DNA from: Flavobacteriia bacterium
GTDB lineage: Bacteria > Bacteroidota > Bacteroidia > Flavobacteriales_D > Crocinitomicaceae
Assembly (NCBI GenBank): GCA_947464135.1
Contig: CANHVK010000005.1
Coordinates: forward strand, 1 to 60,967
DNA length: 60,967 nucleotides
Direction: 5' to 3'
Of this stretch, positions 1 through 8,409 are shown one piece after another. Below the pieces are notes generated by a model, which was given only the letters and a program-made list of their open reading frames with translations, was not told the DNA's origin and did no database searches. Each line of letters begins with the position of its first letter. The first letter of the stretch is position 1. Both the position numbers and the translations under genes were made by a program.

Positions 1-340
1 AACAACTAAAAAAATTAAATTAAAACTTCAATTAAAACTAATTAAAAATTTAAAAATCAGTATATTAAAATTAAATTAAAAAAGTTTAAAAAAAATCATT
101 TTTTTTATTGTCAGTTTAAAAATTAGGTTATATTATCATTTTTTAAATTACTGTGAGATTCATTTTAAAATAAAAAAGAGCCGACTAATAGATTTGAGCA
201 GATTAAATTTTGAAACTTAATTCTTAAATATTGTCTTCTGATTTTTAAGTTTTGAGTGCTTACCAGATCACAATCATTAAGGAAGAAGAAAAATTGATGT
301 CAAATACAACTAATACGACTCTTTCCCAATAACAAGCTAA
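1..340. other. AT-rich gene-free stretch at window edge
   Basis: No open reading frame with coding character is visible on either strand. The first 150 bases are almost entirely A and T with runs of both. A short imperfect inverted pair is present, AAAGAGCCGACTAATAG at about 175-191 and CTAATACGACTCTTT at 310-324, but it is too degenerate to call an element end. The stretch probably holds the 3' flank of the minus-strand gene at 341-781; I see no convincing terminator hairpin. Confidence 0.5.
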
Positions 341-781
341 TTAACTTATCATTGTCATATAATTAAATGTGTCTAATTCATTTTGCAATTCATCTATTTC
401 ATCTTGGTATTTACTAATCATTTCATCCACCTCTACTGTTTTTAAGATTGATTCCATTTCTGTATAATTACTTTCATATTTATCTCGTGTTAGACCTTCA
501 GAGGTAGGTATTTTTTCTAAATTAGTAAGTATCGCTTTTAACTCTGATAATCTAAAAATTTTCTCCCTTACAGGCGATGATGCATTATGTATGCTTGTTT
601 TAAGTTTTATTAATTCATCAATAAGTTTTAAATTATCTTCTTTAACTAGATTAATATCATAAGGCCTAACAGCTCCTTTTGGCAAGGCGTTTTTAGTTGA
701 TATCCTAAACCAGTTTATTCTGATTTTACTTGCTAACTTATTTTTCTCTTTCAAGGCTTGTGCAACTGTCATCTTTTTCAT
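341..781 (-). CDS. DIP1984-like (septicolysin-like) small coiled-coil protein
   Basis: A 146-residue, soluble, mostly helical and highly charged protein. The N-terminus (MKKMTVAQALKEKNKLASKI), a middle segment on serine/threonine-rich sites followed by a second helical pair (residues about 65-95) and a glutamate-rich C-terminal coiled coil resemble the DIP1984/septicolysin-like family, whose biochemical role is not established. No signal peptide, membrane segment or catalytic motif is seen. It is divergent from the AAA ATPase at 896, sharing a 114-base promoter region that contains a 10-bp inverted repeat. The family assignment is from memory of the sequence pattern and is moderate; the reading frame itself is convincing. 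Confidence 0.6.
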   Translation of the reverse strand: MKKMTVAQALKEKNKLASKIRINWFRISTKNALPKGAVRPYDINLVKEDNLKLIDELIKLKTSIHNASSPVREKIFRLSELKAILTNLEKIPTSEGLTRDKYESNYTEMESILKTVEVDEMISKYQDEIDELQNELDTFNYMTMIS

Positions 782-818
782 ATTTCCGAGTTTTGATAGA
801 ATAACGTTTAAAAAAATG

Positions 819-852
819 AAATATAACAGCTCCCAAAAAAAATGTTATATTT
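819..852. promoter_or_regulatory. 10-bp inverted repeat between divergent genes
   Basis: AAATATAACA at 819-828 is matched exactly by its reverse complement TGTTATATTT at 843-852, with a 14-base spacer. It lies between the divergent starts at 781 (minus) and 896 (plus), where an operator or a leader hairpin could sit. Neither neighbouring gene ends here, so it is not a terminator. In AT-rich DNA a chance origin is possible. Confidence 0.35.
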
Positions 853-895
853 TTCTGTTTTCATCGTTTTAATGTCAAACATAATAATTTGATAT

Positions 896-2566
896 ATGGA
901 CTCGAAAATTATAACAACGATCAAAAAGATCGATAAACTAATTAAATCTGATGATTTTAAAATCGATTATATAATTGAAAATAATATAGAAGAATTAAAC
1001 ATATTAAGTAAATACCTTAATGTAAATCATTTAGAAGCATTATTTTTCAGTACGATTTTTTCTGTTAACCTAGAGCAACATAATTCATATTTAAAAGATA
1101 TAGGTAAAAAACTCCAACTTGATTATTACGAATCAATTGAATATTTAGATGTTATCAAGGGTTTAGTACAAAAAAAATTACTTAAGATAAAAAAAAGTGG
1201 TTTACGGAACGAAACATCTGTGTCTACAACTAATTACATCATTTCAAAACCAGTTTTTAACGCGATTGTTAAAAATATTGAATGTCCAACTGAACAATCA
1301 AAACCGATAAAGACCGAATTAGATGTAGCAGAATATTTTGCTGAATTCATTGATCTTCTTAACCAGGAAGAAATAGAATTATATGATATAAAAAACAATT
1401 ATACGTTCTTAATGGAAGAGTTTGAATCATTTAATCTTATTCAATTTTGTAAGTCACACAATTTTACAATGACAGACACCTTTTTATTAATGTATGTGAT
1501 ACATAAATATTCTGAAGGAAAAAATGGAGTTGAATTAGATATTTTCAATAATGTAATTTTTTCAGATAGTAGACAAAAAATCAAATACATACAAACTTTG
1601 ATAAGCGAAGAGAATGTACTTGCTAAAAATAACTTTGTAGAATTAGTTTCTAATGGATTTGCTCAAGATTATGAATGTTATTTGACAAACAAATTGAACC
1701 AGGTTTTAAAAACGTTCGGTATTTATTTTAATATCACAAAAAATGATTTTTGGACAGTCAAAAACCCTGAAGAAATTTTTGTGAAAGAATTAATTCTAAA
1801 TCCAGAAGAAGAAAAACAAGTTTCAGTTTTAGACTCAATTTTAGAAACTTCAAAATTTACTGAATTAACTCAAAAAATGAAGAAAAATGGTTTTCAAACT
1901 GGATTGAACATATTGTTTTATGGACTACCTGGAACAGGGAAAACTGAATCTGCTTATCAAATTGCAAAAAAATGTAATCGTAAAATCCTAACTGTAGATA
2001 TTAGTAACTTAAAATCAATGTGGTATGGTAAAACTGAAAAAATAATTAAACGTATTTTCAAAGATTATGCCGTTTTTAGTGAATCAGAAGAAAACACCCC
2101 CATTCTTTTCTTTAATGAAGCAGATGCTATTTTTTCAAGACGAAAAGACAATGTTAACTCTTCTGTAGATCAAACAGAAAATACAATTCAAAATATTTTG
2201 CTTAATGAACTTGAAAATTTCAATGGAATACTAATTGCTACTACTAATTTACAAGGAAATTTAGACAAAGCTTTTGAAAGAAGATTTCTATATAAAATCA
2301 ATTTTATGCTCCCAAATCACAATTCAAGAATTAAAATTTGGAAATTAAAATTCCCTCATTTTGAAAAACAAGACCTTGACTATTTGGGTAGAAATTACCA
2401 TCTATCAGGAGCTCAAATCGATAATATTTTACGCAAAACAGAAATTGAATCATTACTTTTTAATAAGGAATTTCAATTTGACGATATTTTAGAATATTGT
2501 AATCAAGAAAATTTAGAAAAATCAAATGAAAATAAAATTGGTTTTTATGCCAACAAAGCGTCTTAA
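896..2566 (+). CDS. AAA family ATPase with N-terminal helical/winged-helix-like region
   Basis: A 556-residue protein. Residues 1-about 300 are helical and charged, with short stretches reminiscent of winged-helix folds; the C-terminal part is a single AAA module. Walker A is GLPGTGKT at 343-350, Walker B is ILFFNEAD at 403-410, sensor 1 is IATTN near 448-452 and an ERRF arginine-finger-like segment follows. The order matches classical Cdc48/FtsH-type AAA modules, so it probably remodels or unfolds a protein partner, but no peptidase domain or membrane segment is present and the substrate is unknown. Asn replaces the usual first Asp of Walker B while the catalytic Glu is kept; I recall the same FNEAD variant in related bacterial proteins. 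The gene is very AT-rich. It stands alone, divergent from the DIP1984-like gene. Confidence 0.8.
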   Translation: MDSKIITTIKKIDKLIKSDDFKIDYIIENNIEELNILSKYLNVNHLEALFFSTIFSVNLEQHNSYLKDIGKKLQLDYYESIEYLDVIKGLVQKKLLKIKKSGLRNETSVSTTNYIISKPVFNAIVKNIECPTEQSKPIKTELDVAEYFAEFIDLLNQEEIELYDIKNNYTFLMEEFESFNLIQFCKSHNFTMTDTFLLMYVIHKYSEGKNGVELDIFNNVIFSDSRQKIKYIQTLISEENVLAKNNFVELVSNGFAQDYECYLTNKLNQVLKTFGIYFNITKNDFWTVKNPEEIFVKELILNPEEEKQVSVLDSILETSKFTELTQKMKKNGFQTGLNILFYGLPGTGKTESAYQIAKKCNRKILTVDISNLKSMWYGKTEKIIKRIFKDYAVFSESEENTPILFFNEADAIFSRRKDNVNSSVDQTENTIQNILLNELENFNGILIATTNLQGNLDKAFERRFLYKINFMLPNHNSRIKIWKLKFPHFEKQDLDYLGRNYHLSGAQIDNILRKTEIESLLFNKEFQFDDILEYCNQENLEKSNENKIGFYANKAS

Positions 2567-2635
2567 CCTGTTTAAATAATTCGCTATAAAAAGTAATAGA
2601 TGAATATTTTTTTTATTTTTATTCTTAAAAATTCT

Positions 2636-3937
2636 ATGCGAAATATACTTTTTTTCCTACTTGTAATAAATTTTTCACCTCTAAAAACAGAAGCACAAAT
2701 ATACTTCCCTCCCATTGACCCAAAAGCAACATGGGAACAACAATCCCCTGCATCGTTGGGTTGGTGTAACGAACAAGTGGATAGTTTGTTGAATTATCTA
2801 GGAGATCAAGAAAGTAAAGGGTTTATCTTGTTGAAAGATGGAAAAATCGTGTTGGAGAAATATTACGGAACCTTTACAAAAGATAGCCTATGGTATTGGG
2901 CTTCTGCTGGAAAAACATTGACTTCGTTTTTAATCGGTAAAGCGCAAGAAGAAAAGCTCTTAGATATTAATGAATCATCTTCTAATTACCTTGGTAAAGG
3001 GTGGAGTAACTGCACATCCGAACAAGAAGCTAAAATCAATATTCGTCATCATTTAACGATGACCACAGGATTAAATGATAAAGTCACAGATAATCATTGT
3101 ACGACAAAGAATTGTTTGATTTATTTAGCTGATGCTGGAACTCGATGGGCGTATCATAATGCACCTTATACCCTATTAGAAACCATTTTAACAAACGCAA
3201 CCAAAACAACAGCAAAAAGCTATACAGACGCTAAAGTAGCAGACAAAATCGGTATGAAAGGTTGGTGGATTAAAAGCAATTATGACAATGTATATTATAG
3301 TAATTTGAGATCAATGGCACGTTTTGGATTATTGATTCAAAACAATGCTATTTGGGAAAAAGATACCTTGCTCAAAGACACCAACTATTTCAGGCAAATG
3401 ACTACCTCTTCTCAGTCAATCAACCCTTCTTACGGATACTTGTGGTGGTTGAATGGTAAATCCTCTTACATGGTTCCGACGTTACAATTGAAATTTCCTG
3501 GGCCGTATGCACCAAATGCCCCACAAGATGTTATTTCAGCTATTGGTAAAAATGGACAAATCATCAGTATTTCAAAAAGTTCGGGGTTGATGTATGTACG
3601 CATGGGAAATCAAAAAAATCAAGGAGAAGTTTCCATTCCTTTTGTGGATTCTATTTGGAGAAAAGTAAATGCTTTAGCATGTAGTAATACCACATCGATT
3701 GAACGTAAGACGATGCAACCAAAAGTGATTTTTTATCCTAATCCAGTTTCTCATTTACTTACAATCGTAACAAATGAAGATAATTTCCTTGTAGAATTAC
3801 GCGATTTATCCGGTAAATTAATATTGACAAAAGAAAATAATACACATCTAGATGTATCAGAAGTTGAGAAAGGAGTTTATTTAGTAAACTTTCGTTCAAA
3901 GCAATTTAATTCGAGTTCAATGGTTATAATAGAATAA
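2636..3937 (+). CDS. secreted serine hydrolase (beta-lactamase class C-like) with T9SS sorting domain
   Basis: A serine hydrolase of the PF00144 beta-lactamase/penicillin-binding type. The nucleophile motif is S-A-G-K within WASAGKTLTS, and the second motif is Y-H-N (AYHNAPYTLLE). The C-terminal ~75 residues (from PKVIFYPNPVSHLL) carry the YPNP start and VYLVNF-type strands of a type A type IX secretion sorting domain, so the enzyme should be exported across the outer membrane and processed. I chose the ATG at 2636 because it gives a standard signal peptide (MRNILFFLLVINFS, then KTEAQ); an ATG 36 bases upstream (2600) adds a second hydrophobic stretch. Likely substrates are esters, amides or peptides; true beta-lactam hydrolysis cannot be claimed. 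It ends at a shared hairpin terminator. Confidence 0.85.
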   Translation: MRNILFFLLVINFSPLKTEAQIYFPPIDPKATWEQQSPASLGWCNEQVDSLLNYLGDQESKGFILLKDGKIVLEKYYGTFTKDSLWYWASAGKTLTSFLIGKAQEEKLLDINESSSNYLGKGWSNCTSEQEAKINIRHHLTMTTGLNDKVTDNHCTTKNCLIYLADAGTRWAYHNAPYTLLETILTNATKTTAKSYTDAKVADKIGMKGWWIKSNYDNVYYSNLRSMARFGLLIQNNAIWEKDTLLKDTNYFRQMTTSSQSINPSYGYLWWLNGKSSYMVPTLQLKFPGPYAPNAPQDVISAIGKNGQIISISKSSGLMYVRMGNQKNQGEVSIPFVDSIWRKVNALACSNTTSIERKTMQPKVIFYPNPVSHLLTIVTNEDNFLVELRDLSGKLILTKENNTHLDVSEVEKGVYLVNFRSKQFNSSSMVIIE

Positions 3938-3966
3938 AAAAAGGGAAACTTACGTTTCCCTTTTTA
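3938..3966. terminator. bidirectional terminator between hydrolase gene and fabG
   Basis: GGGAAAC at 3943-3949 pairs with GTTTCCC at 3954-3960 around a TTAC loop. It is preceded by an A run and followed by five Ts, so it can act as an intrinsic terminator in both directions. It lies between the convergent gene ends at 3937 and 3987. Confidence 0.85.
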
Positions 3967-3986
3967 ACTACATATATTTTAATTAA

Positions 3987-4733
3987 TTACATCAACATAC
4001 CACCACAAACATGTAAAGTTTGTCCAGTAACATATGCAGACATATCAGAAGCTAAAAACACAGTAGCGTTTGCTACATCTAATGGTGAACCACCTCTTTT
4101 TAATGGAATTGAATTTCTCCATTCTTGAACCACTTTTTCGTCTAAAGCAGCAGTCATTTCAGTTTCGATAAATCCAGGAGCAATCGCGTTACAACGGATG
4201 TTTCTTGAACCTAATTCTTGTGCTACCGATTTTGTGAAACCAATTAAACCAGCTTTAGAAGCAGCATAGTTTGATTGTCCCGCATTACCACTTACACCTA
4301 CTACAGAAGACATATTGATGATAGAACCAGATCTTGCTTTTAACATCGGTTTTTGAACCGCTTTTGTTAAATTAAATGCAGACTTTAAGTTTGTATTGAT
4401 TACATCATCCCATTGTTGCTCAGTCATACGCATTAATAATGTATCTCTTGTGATACCCGCGTTATTAACTAATACATCAACTGTACCGAATTCAGCAACA
4501 ACATCATCTACTAATTTTTGCGCTTGTTCGAAATCACCAGCATCCGATTTAAAACCTTTCGCAACACCACCATTTGCTGTTAATTCAGCTTCTAATGCCC
4601 TTGCTTTTTCATCTGATGAAATATAAGTAAATGCTACTTTTGCACCTTGCTTTACACACTCTTCAGCAATTGATTTACCAATACCTCTAGAAGCTCCAGT
4701 AATCAAAACCACTTTGTCTTGTAATAGTTTCAT
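3987..4733 (-). CDS. fabG: 3-oxoacyl-[ACP] reductase
   Basis: A 248-residue classical short-chain dehydrogenase/reductase. The N-terminal NADP(H) motif TGASRGIG (residues 12-19), NNAG (about 90-93), and the Ser...Tyr-x-x-x-Lys catalytic set (MSSVVG, then YAASK) are all present, followed by the PGFIETEM loop typical of FabG. It reduces 3-oxoacyl-ACP to 3-hydroxyacyl-ACP in fatty acid elongation, supplying also the hydroxyacyl chains used by the lipid A enzymes encoded at the far end of the window. It is separated by 118 bases from the upstream MFS gene, and a Bacteroidota-type promoter is visible in that gap. Length and motifs match the family; other SDR substrates are possible but FabG is the best fit. 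Confidence 0.93.
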   Translation of the reverse strand: MKLLQDKVVLITGASRGIGKSIAEECVKQGAKVAFTYISSDEKARALEAELTANGGVAKGFKSDAGDFEQAQKLVDDVVAEFGTVDVLVNNAGITRDTLLMRMTEQQWDDVINTNLKSAFNLTKAVQKPMLKARSGSIINMSSVVGVSGNAGQSNYAASKAGLIGFTKSVAQELGSRNIRCNAIAPGFIETEMTAALDEKVVQEWRNSIPLKRGGSPLDVANATVFLASDMSAYVTGQTLHVCGGMLM

Positions 4734-4816
4734 TGTATTCTTATTTAACTTTTTATACTTATTTAATTTAGAGACTTAACTCTATTGATTCCTTTACATA
4801 ACGGAAATTTCGATGG

Positions 4817-4847
4817 CAAAGATAATCAATTTCAGTGAGATGTGAAA
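4817..4847 (-). promoter_or_regulatory. candidate fabG promoter
   Basis: On the minus strand TATCTTTG (4817-4824) matches the Bacteroidota -7 consensus TAnnTTTG. Nineteen bases upstream is TTTC (4844-4847), close to the -33 TTTG element. The predicted leader of fabG would be about 75-80 bases. Confidence 0.5.
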
Positions 4848-4851
4848 TCGC

Positions 4852-6129
4852 TTATTCTTCCGTATAATTTAACTCTTTACCATAGGTTTCATCCAAGAAA
4901 TACAAGGCGATGAATCCAATCAGTATAATTATCGCCCCAGCAACTTGAGTTGCGAGAATTTTATCGTCAGCAAATACATAAATCAGTCCATCTAACATTA
5001 GAGAAATCAAAATAGTTGAAGCACGAACAAAATTCGGAGCAGTTGTAGCCACTGTTGCGCGTATGTTGGTACCAAACAATTCAGATGCAGCACTTATAAA
5101 AACAGCCCAATAGCCTGTTGCAAAACCTATAAACGCTACCACTGCATAAAACGCAGTCACCGATTGTTTTGCTACTGTAAAGTATAAAATCACCCCAATA
5201 ACCGTCATGCTTAAAAATAAAGCTAATGACTTTTTTCTTGACTTTAACCATTGACTTAGTAATCCAGAAACCACATCCCCAAGGGTGATCCCAGCATATG
5301 CAAACATTATGGATTTACCCGCAGAGATACTATCTTTTGGCAAACCAAATGCAGTTGCATATTCAGGAGAAAATAATACCAATGTCCCCATTACGTACCA
5401 AACAGGAACAGTCGTAAATATTATACAAAGATATTTCTTAAGATTTCGTTTCGACCTGAATAACATCCACATATCCCCCTTTTTTACCGTATGATCCTCT
5501 TTTACTTTATCAAACATTCCTGATTCAAACACACCAATTCGCATTAAAAGCAGTGCTAAACCCATTCCACCTCCTAAATAAAAAGAATATCGCCAATTTG
5601 TAATAACATCCCCCATAAACCCTGCAACTACCGCTCCAAAGACACCTACCGTAGCCACAATCGTTGCACCATATCCCCTTTTTTCTTTATCCATGCTCTC
5701 ACTGACCAAGGTAATACCCGCACCCAATTCACCAGCCAATCCGAAACCTGAAACAAAACGCAACAGTTTGTATAATTCGACACTGTTAATCATCCCATTC
5801 AGTATATTAGCAATAGAATAGGTTAAAATTGAACCAAATAATACAGACAAACGACCTTTTTTATCACCAAGAATTCCCCAAAAGATACCTCCAACCAGCA
5901 TACCAGCCATTTGCCAATTCAGTAATTGTTTACCAAATTTTGTGTTTAAAATTTCCCTTGTAGCTTCTGATAATTTTGGATATTGGATGCTTAGAATCTC
6001 TTTCAAGCTTTCTGTACGTTCAACCCCAAAGAGTAGTAAATCATAAATATCTACGAAATACCCTAAAGAAGCGACAATAACAGGAAGCGCTAATAATTTA
6101 TTTGTGTTTGACTTCTGAATCTGATTCAT
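4852..6129 (-). CDS. MFS transporter, metabolite/sugar porter type
   Basis: A 425-residue polytopic inner-membrane protein with about 12 hydrophobic segments. An acidic TM1 (GYFVDIYDLLLFG), the motif-A loop GDKKGR between TM2 and TM3, and a G-rich TM4 (FGLAGELGAGITLVSES) match metabolite:H+ symporters of the MFS sugar-porter/AAHS type. The ligand cannot be told. Its start lies 32 bases inside the end of the upstream DUF2079 gene, so the two are likely translationally coupled; the N-terminus reads as a normal TM1 lead-in, so the overlap is probably genuine. It is the last gene of a four-gene minus-strand set starting at 9555. Confidence 0.85.
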   Translation of the reverse strand: MNQIQKSNTNKLLALPVIVASLGYFVDIYDLLLFGVERTESLKEILSIQYPKLSEATREILNTKFGKQLLNWQMAGMLVGGIFWGILGDKKGRLSVLFGSILTYSIANILNGMINSVELYKLLRFVSGFGLAGELGAGITLVSESMDKEKRGYGATIVATVGVFGAVVAGFMGDVITNWRYSFYLGGGMGLALLLMRIGVFESGMFDKVKEDHTVKKGDMWMLFRSKRNLKKYLCIIFTTVPVWYVMGTLVLFSPEYATAFGLPKDSISAGKSIMFAYAGITLGDVVSGLLSQWLKSRKKSLALFLSMTVIGVILYFTVAKQSVTAFYAVVAFIGFATGYWAVFISAASELFGTNIRATVATTAPNFVRASTILISLMLDGLIYVFADDKILATQVAGAIIILIGFIALYFLDETYGKELNYTEE

Positions 6130-7582
6130 TTCCTTTTTTTCTTTTAAAAATAATCAAAGTTTTATCAGAATAAGCAATTCTAAAAGTGGAATCTGATTTT
6201 AATTTTTTTATTTCGTTATTATATTCGTCTTGAGTTAAAGGATAGCTAAACCCTTCTTTTTTAGTAAGTATAATTGTTGTAGCATCATTAACAACCGGAA
6301 AGTGATATATTTTTTGTCTAAAAGCTAAATGGGGTATAAAATTAGATATTGAAGATACTATTTCATTTTCATCAATTTTTTTAAATAGAAAATGAAGTTT
6401 AGAATATTGAAATTGAGAATTATAATGTTCTGAAGTGAAAATATTGTTATTTAATTCATTATACCATTTTGATTTTCTAGTATGCATCGTTAAAAAAGTT
6501 CCAAAAACTGTAGTAAAAAGTAATAACCAAATAAAAACAATTTTTCTTTTTGGAAGTCTTACAACCAAATCAATAACCATGAAGCTTAAAATAGGTACTA
6601 GTTCGATGGAATATTGATTATTTATTCCCCATAAAACATAATCTTTAGATAAAAATTTAATTGCTAATATGGGTAATAGAGCAATCAAAAATACTGGTCT
6701 ATAAATCAAGGAAATTCCCCCTGAAAATAAAATCATTAAAATTGTTTCTAATTTAATTCCATCGTAAGTTGATTCTATCGGATTCCCAAAAAATATTTTA
6801 AAAAACTGTACTGGTTCTGAGAAAATAAATTGGATCATTTCAGTTGGAGAATGACCTATCAAATCATATCTATTGAATTGTAAATTCGTCGCTGATTGCT
6901 GAATATTTGGCATGATATATAAAACAATCAAAACAACATAAACAAAACAAATAATTAACTGTAAATAAACTAAATAATTTTTATTGAATTGAAATAATCT
7001 ATCTTTAATAATGTAAACTAAAATGATGAAAAACAAAAAAATACCAAATGTTTCAATTGAAGAGAGTATCAAAAAAAGAAAGAGAAATGATAATTTAATA
7101 TTAGATTTAAGATAATATACATACCAAGGTATTAGCATAGATCCAATCACATTCATATGAAAGTCAAAAGATAAAGCCGAACTAATACCCCAAATTGATA
7201 AAAAATGAATCATCAATATTAATACATGATTTCTATCCATTTTGTAATGTTGAAGTGCTAGTTTATATACACCAATACTCCCAAATAGAACAAATAAAAT
7301 TTGTATAATTAGTAATGTTGATGAACCAAAAATATATCTGAAAGGAGAAAATAAAATGATAAGCGGGGAAAAATGAGTTGATAAAAAAGGAGAGTTGTTT
7401 CCACTTAAATCTAACGTATATATCGCATTATTTCCAATTGAAAAATTATACAAAGCTTGATTAAACATGCCTAAATCCAAAGCGCATGTTCTTATGCAAA
7501 AATGATTTACGATAGAAATCAAAGCATACATTAATGCGAAACAAAATAAGATCAACAATACTAAATAGTTACGCTTAATCAT
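6098..7582 (-). CDS. DUF2079 polytopic membrane protein
   Basis: A 494-residue inner-membrane protein with roughly ten hydrophobic helices. The early segment CALDLGMFNQALYNFS, followed by THFSPLIILFSPF and SFDFHMNVIG, is the characteristic pattern of PF09852 (DUF2079), a family resembling membrane glycosyltransferases of the GT-C fold with acidic residues in the first extracytoplasmic loop. A sugar-transferring or envelope role is an inference. It overlaps the upstream phosphodiester glycosidase-like gene by four bases (ATGA) and the downstream MFS gene by 32 bases, so the three are probably one transcript. Base composition is lower in GC than the MFS gene. Confidence 0.75.
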   Translation of the reverse strand: MIKRNYLVLLILFCFALMYALISIVNHFCIRTCALDLGMFNQALYNFSIGNNAIYTLDLSGNNSPFLSTHFSPLIILFSPFRYIFGSSTLLIIQILFVLFGSIGVYKLALQHYKMDRNHVLILMIHFLSIWGISSALSFDFHMNVIGSMLIPWYVYYLKSNIKLSFLFLFLILSSIETFGIFLFFIILVYIIKDRLFQFNKNYLVYLQLIICFVYVVLIVLYIMPNIQQSATNLQFNRYDLIGHSPTEMIQFIFSEPVQFFKIFFGNPIESTYDGIKLETILMILFSGGISLIYRPVFLIALLPILAIKFLSKDYVLWGINNQYSIELVPILSFMVIDLVVRLPKRKIVFIWLLLFTTVFGTFLTMHTRKSKWYNELNNNIFTSEHYNSQFQYSKLHFLFKKIDENEIVSSISNFIPHLAFRQKIYHFPVVNDATTIILTKKEGFSYPLTQDEYNNEIKKLKSDSTFRIAYSDKTLIIFKRKKGNESDSEVKHK

Positions 7583-8403
7583 TTTTCTTTGAATTTAAAT
7601 CCTATTACATTAGGAAGTGGCCAAAAATGATCATTTTTATCCGTAGGATAGGTATTCGAAACATAACTACCAATCAACATTAATTTCATTTTAGGAGTAT
7701 TTAAATACACACTTGTTTCAGGTCCACCTTCTAAGTAAATAGTTTCGCCTAATTGAAAAGGCATTTGCTTTAAAAAGGTAACCATATCTTGATGATAATA
7801 AGGCGAACGCGTAAAAATAAAATAAATATTTTGCTCATTATCCTGTCCCACCACCAACATGCTACATGCTTGTTTTTTACGCTTCCAATCCATTTCTTTT
7901 CCATCACAATCCAACATACGCATTGATTGAAAAACACTTTGCTCGTCTTGCAACTTCAAACTCGGATTACAAGCCAAATCTTTTAATTCAGGACGTTTAT
8001 TGATAATTGAAAAAACACCATTATACGAAGCATTTATAATCTTATTATTCACTGATGAATCAGCCTGCATAAAGCCTCTACTTTGTAACGTTTTTGAAAG
8101 GTCGTACATCCCCGCATTTACTACTAATTGAAAACCAAAAGTATCCGCCCATGATTGAACTGTTTTAGAAACGCTATCAATAGCTGAAGCCATTTTCAAA
8201 TAAGCAAATACACTATCCTTCTTTAATCGAATAATCGTCAATTTTGAATCACCTAATATAGATTTAATTGGCGCATTCATCACCATTACATCCACCCCAT
8301 CATAAACATTAATCCAAGTTGAAATTGAATCTTTTGAAGACTGAGATTGACAACCTAAGGCAAACAAAAAGTAAAAACAAAAAGTAAAAAAACGAATGAA
8401 CAT
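7579..8403 (-). CDS. phosphodiester glycosidase family lipoprotein
   Basis: A 274-residue lipoprotein. The signal sequence ends in a lipobox (FLFALGC, Cys18). The body carries the hallmarks of PF09992 (NAGPA/phosphodiester glycosidase, formerly linked to exopolysaccharide genes): VVNAGMYD near residue 95, GVFSI, and YLEGGPETSVY near residue 225, equivalent to the family's D/E-GGGS motif. Members cleave or are thought to cleave sugar phosphodiesters such as GlcNAc-1-phospho groups. Its substrate here is unknown, but partnership with a GT-C-like membrane protein (DUF2079, four-base overlap) suggests work on envelope glycans. It follows the DUF1402-like gene by six bases. Confidence 0.78.
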   Translation of the reverse strand: MFIRFFTFCFYFLFALGCQSQSSKDSISTWINVYDGVDVMVMNAPIKSILGDSKLTIIRLKKDSVFAYLKMASAIDSVSKTVQSWADTFGFQLVVNAGMYDLSKTLQSRGFMQADSSVNNKIINASYNGVFSIINKRPELKDLACNPSLKLQDEQSVFQSMRMLDCDGKEMDWKRKKQACSMLVVGQDNEQNIYFIFTRSPYYHQDMVTFLKQMPFQLGETIYLEGGPETSVYLNTPKMKLMLIGSYVSNTYPTDKNDHFWPLPNVIGFKFKEK

Positions 8404-8409
8404 ATAATT

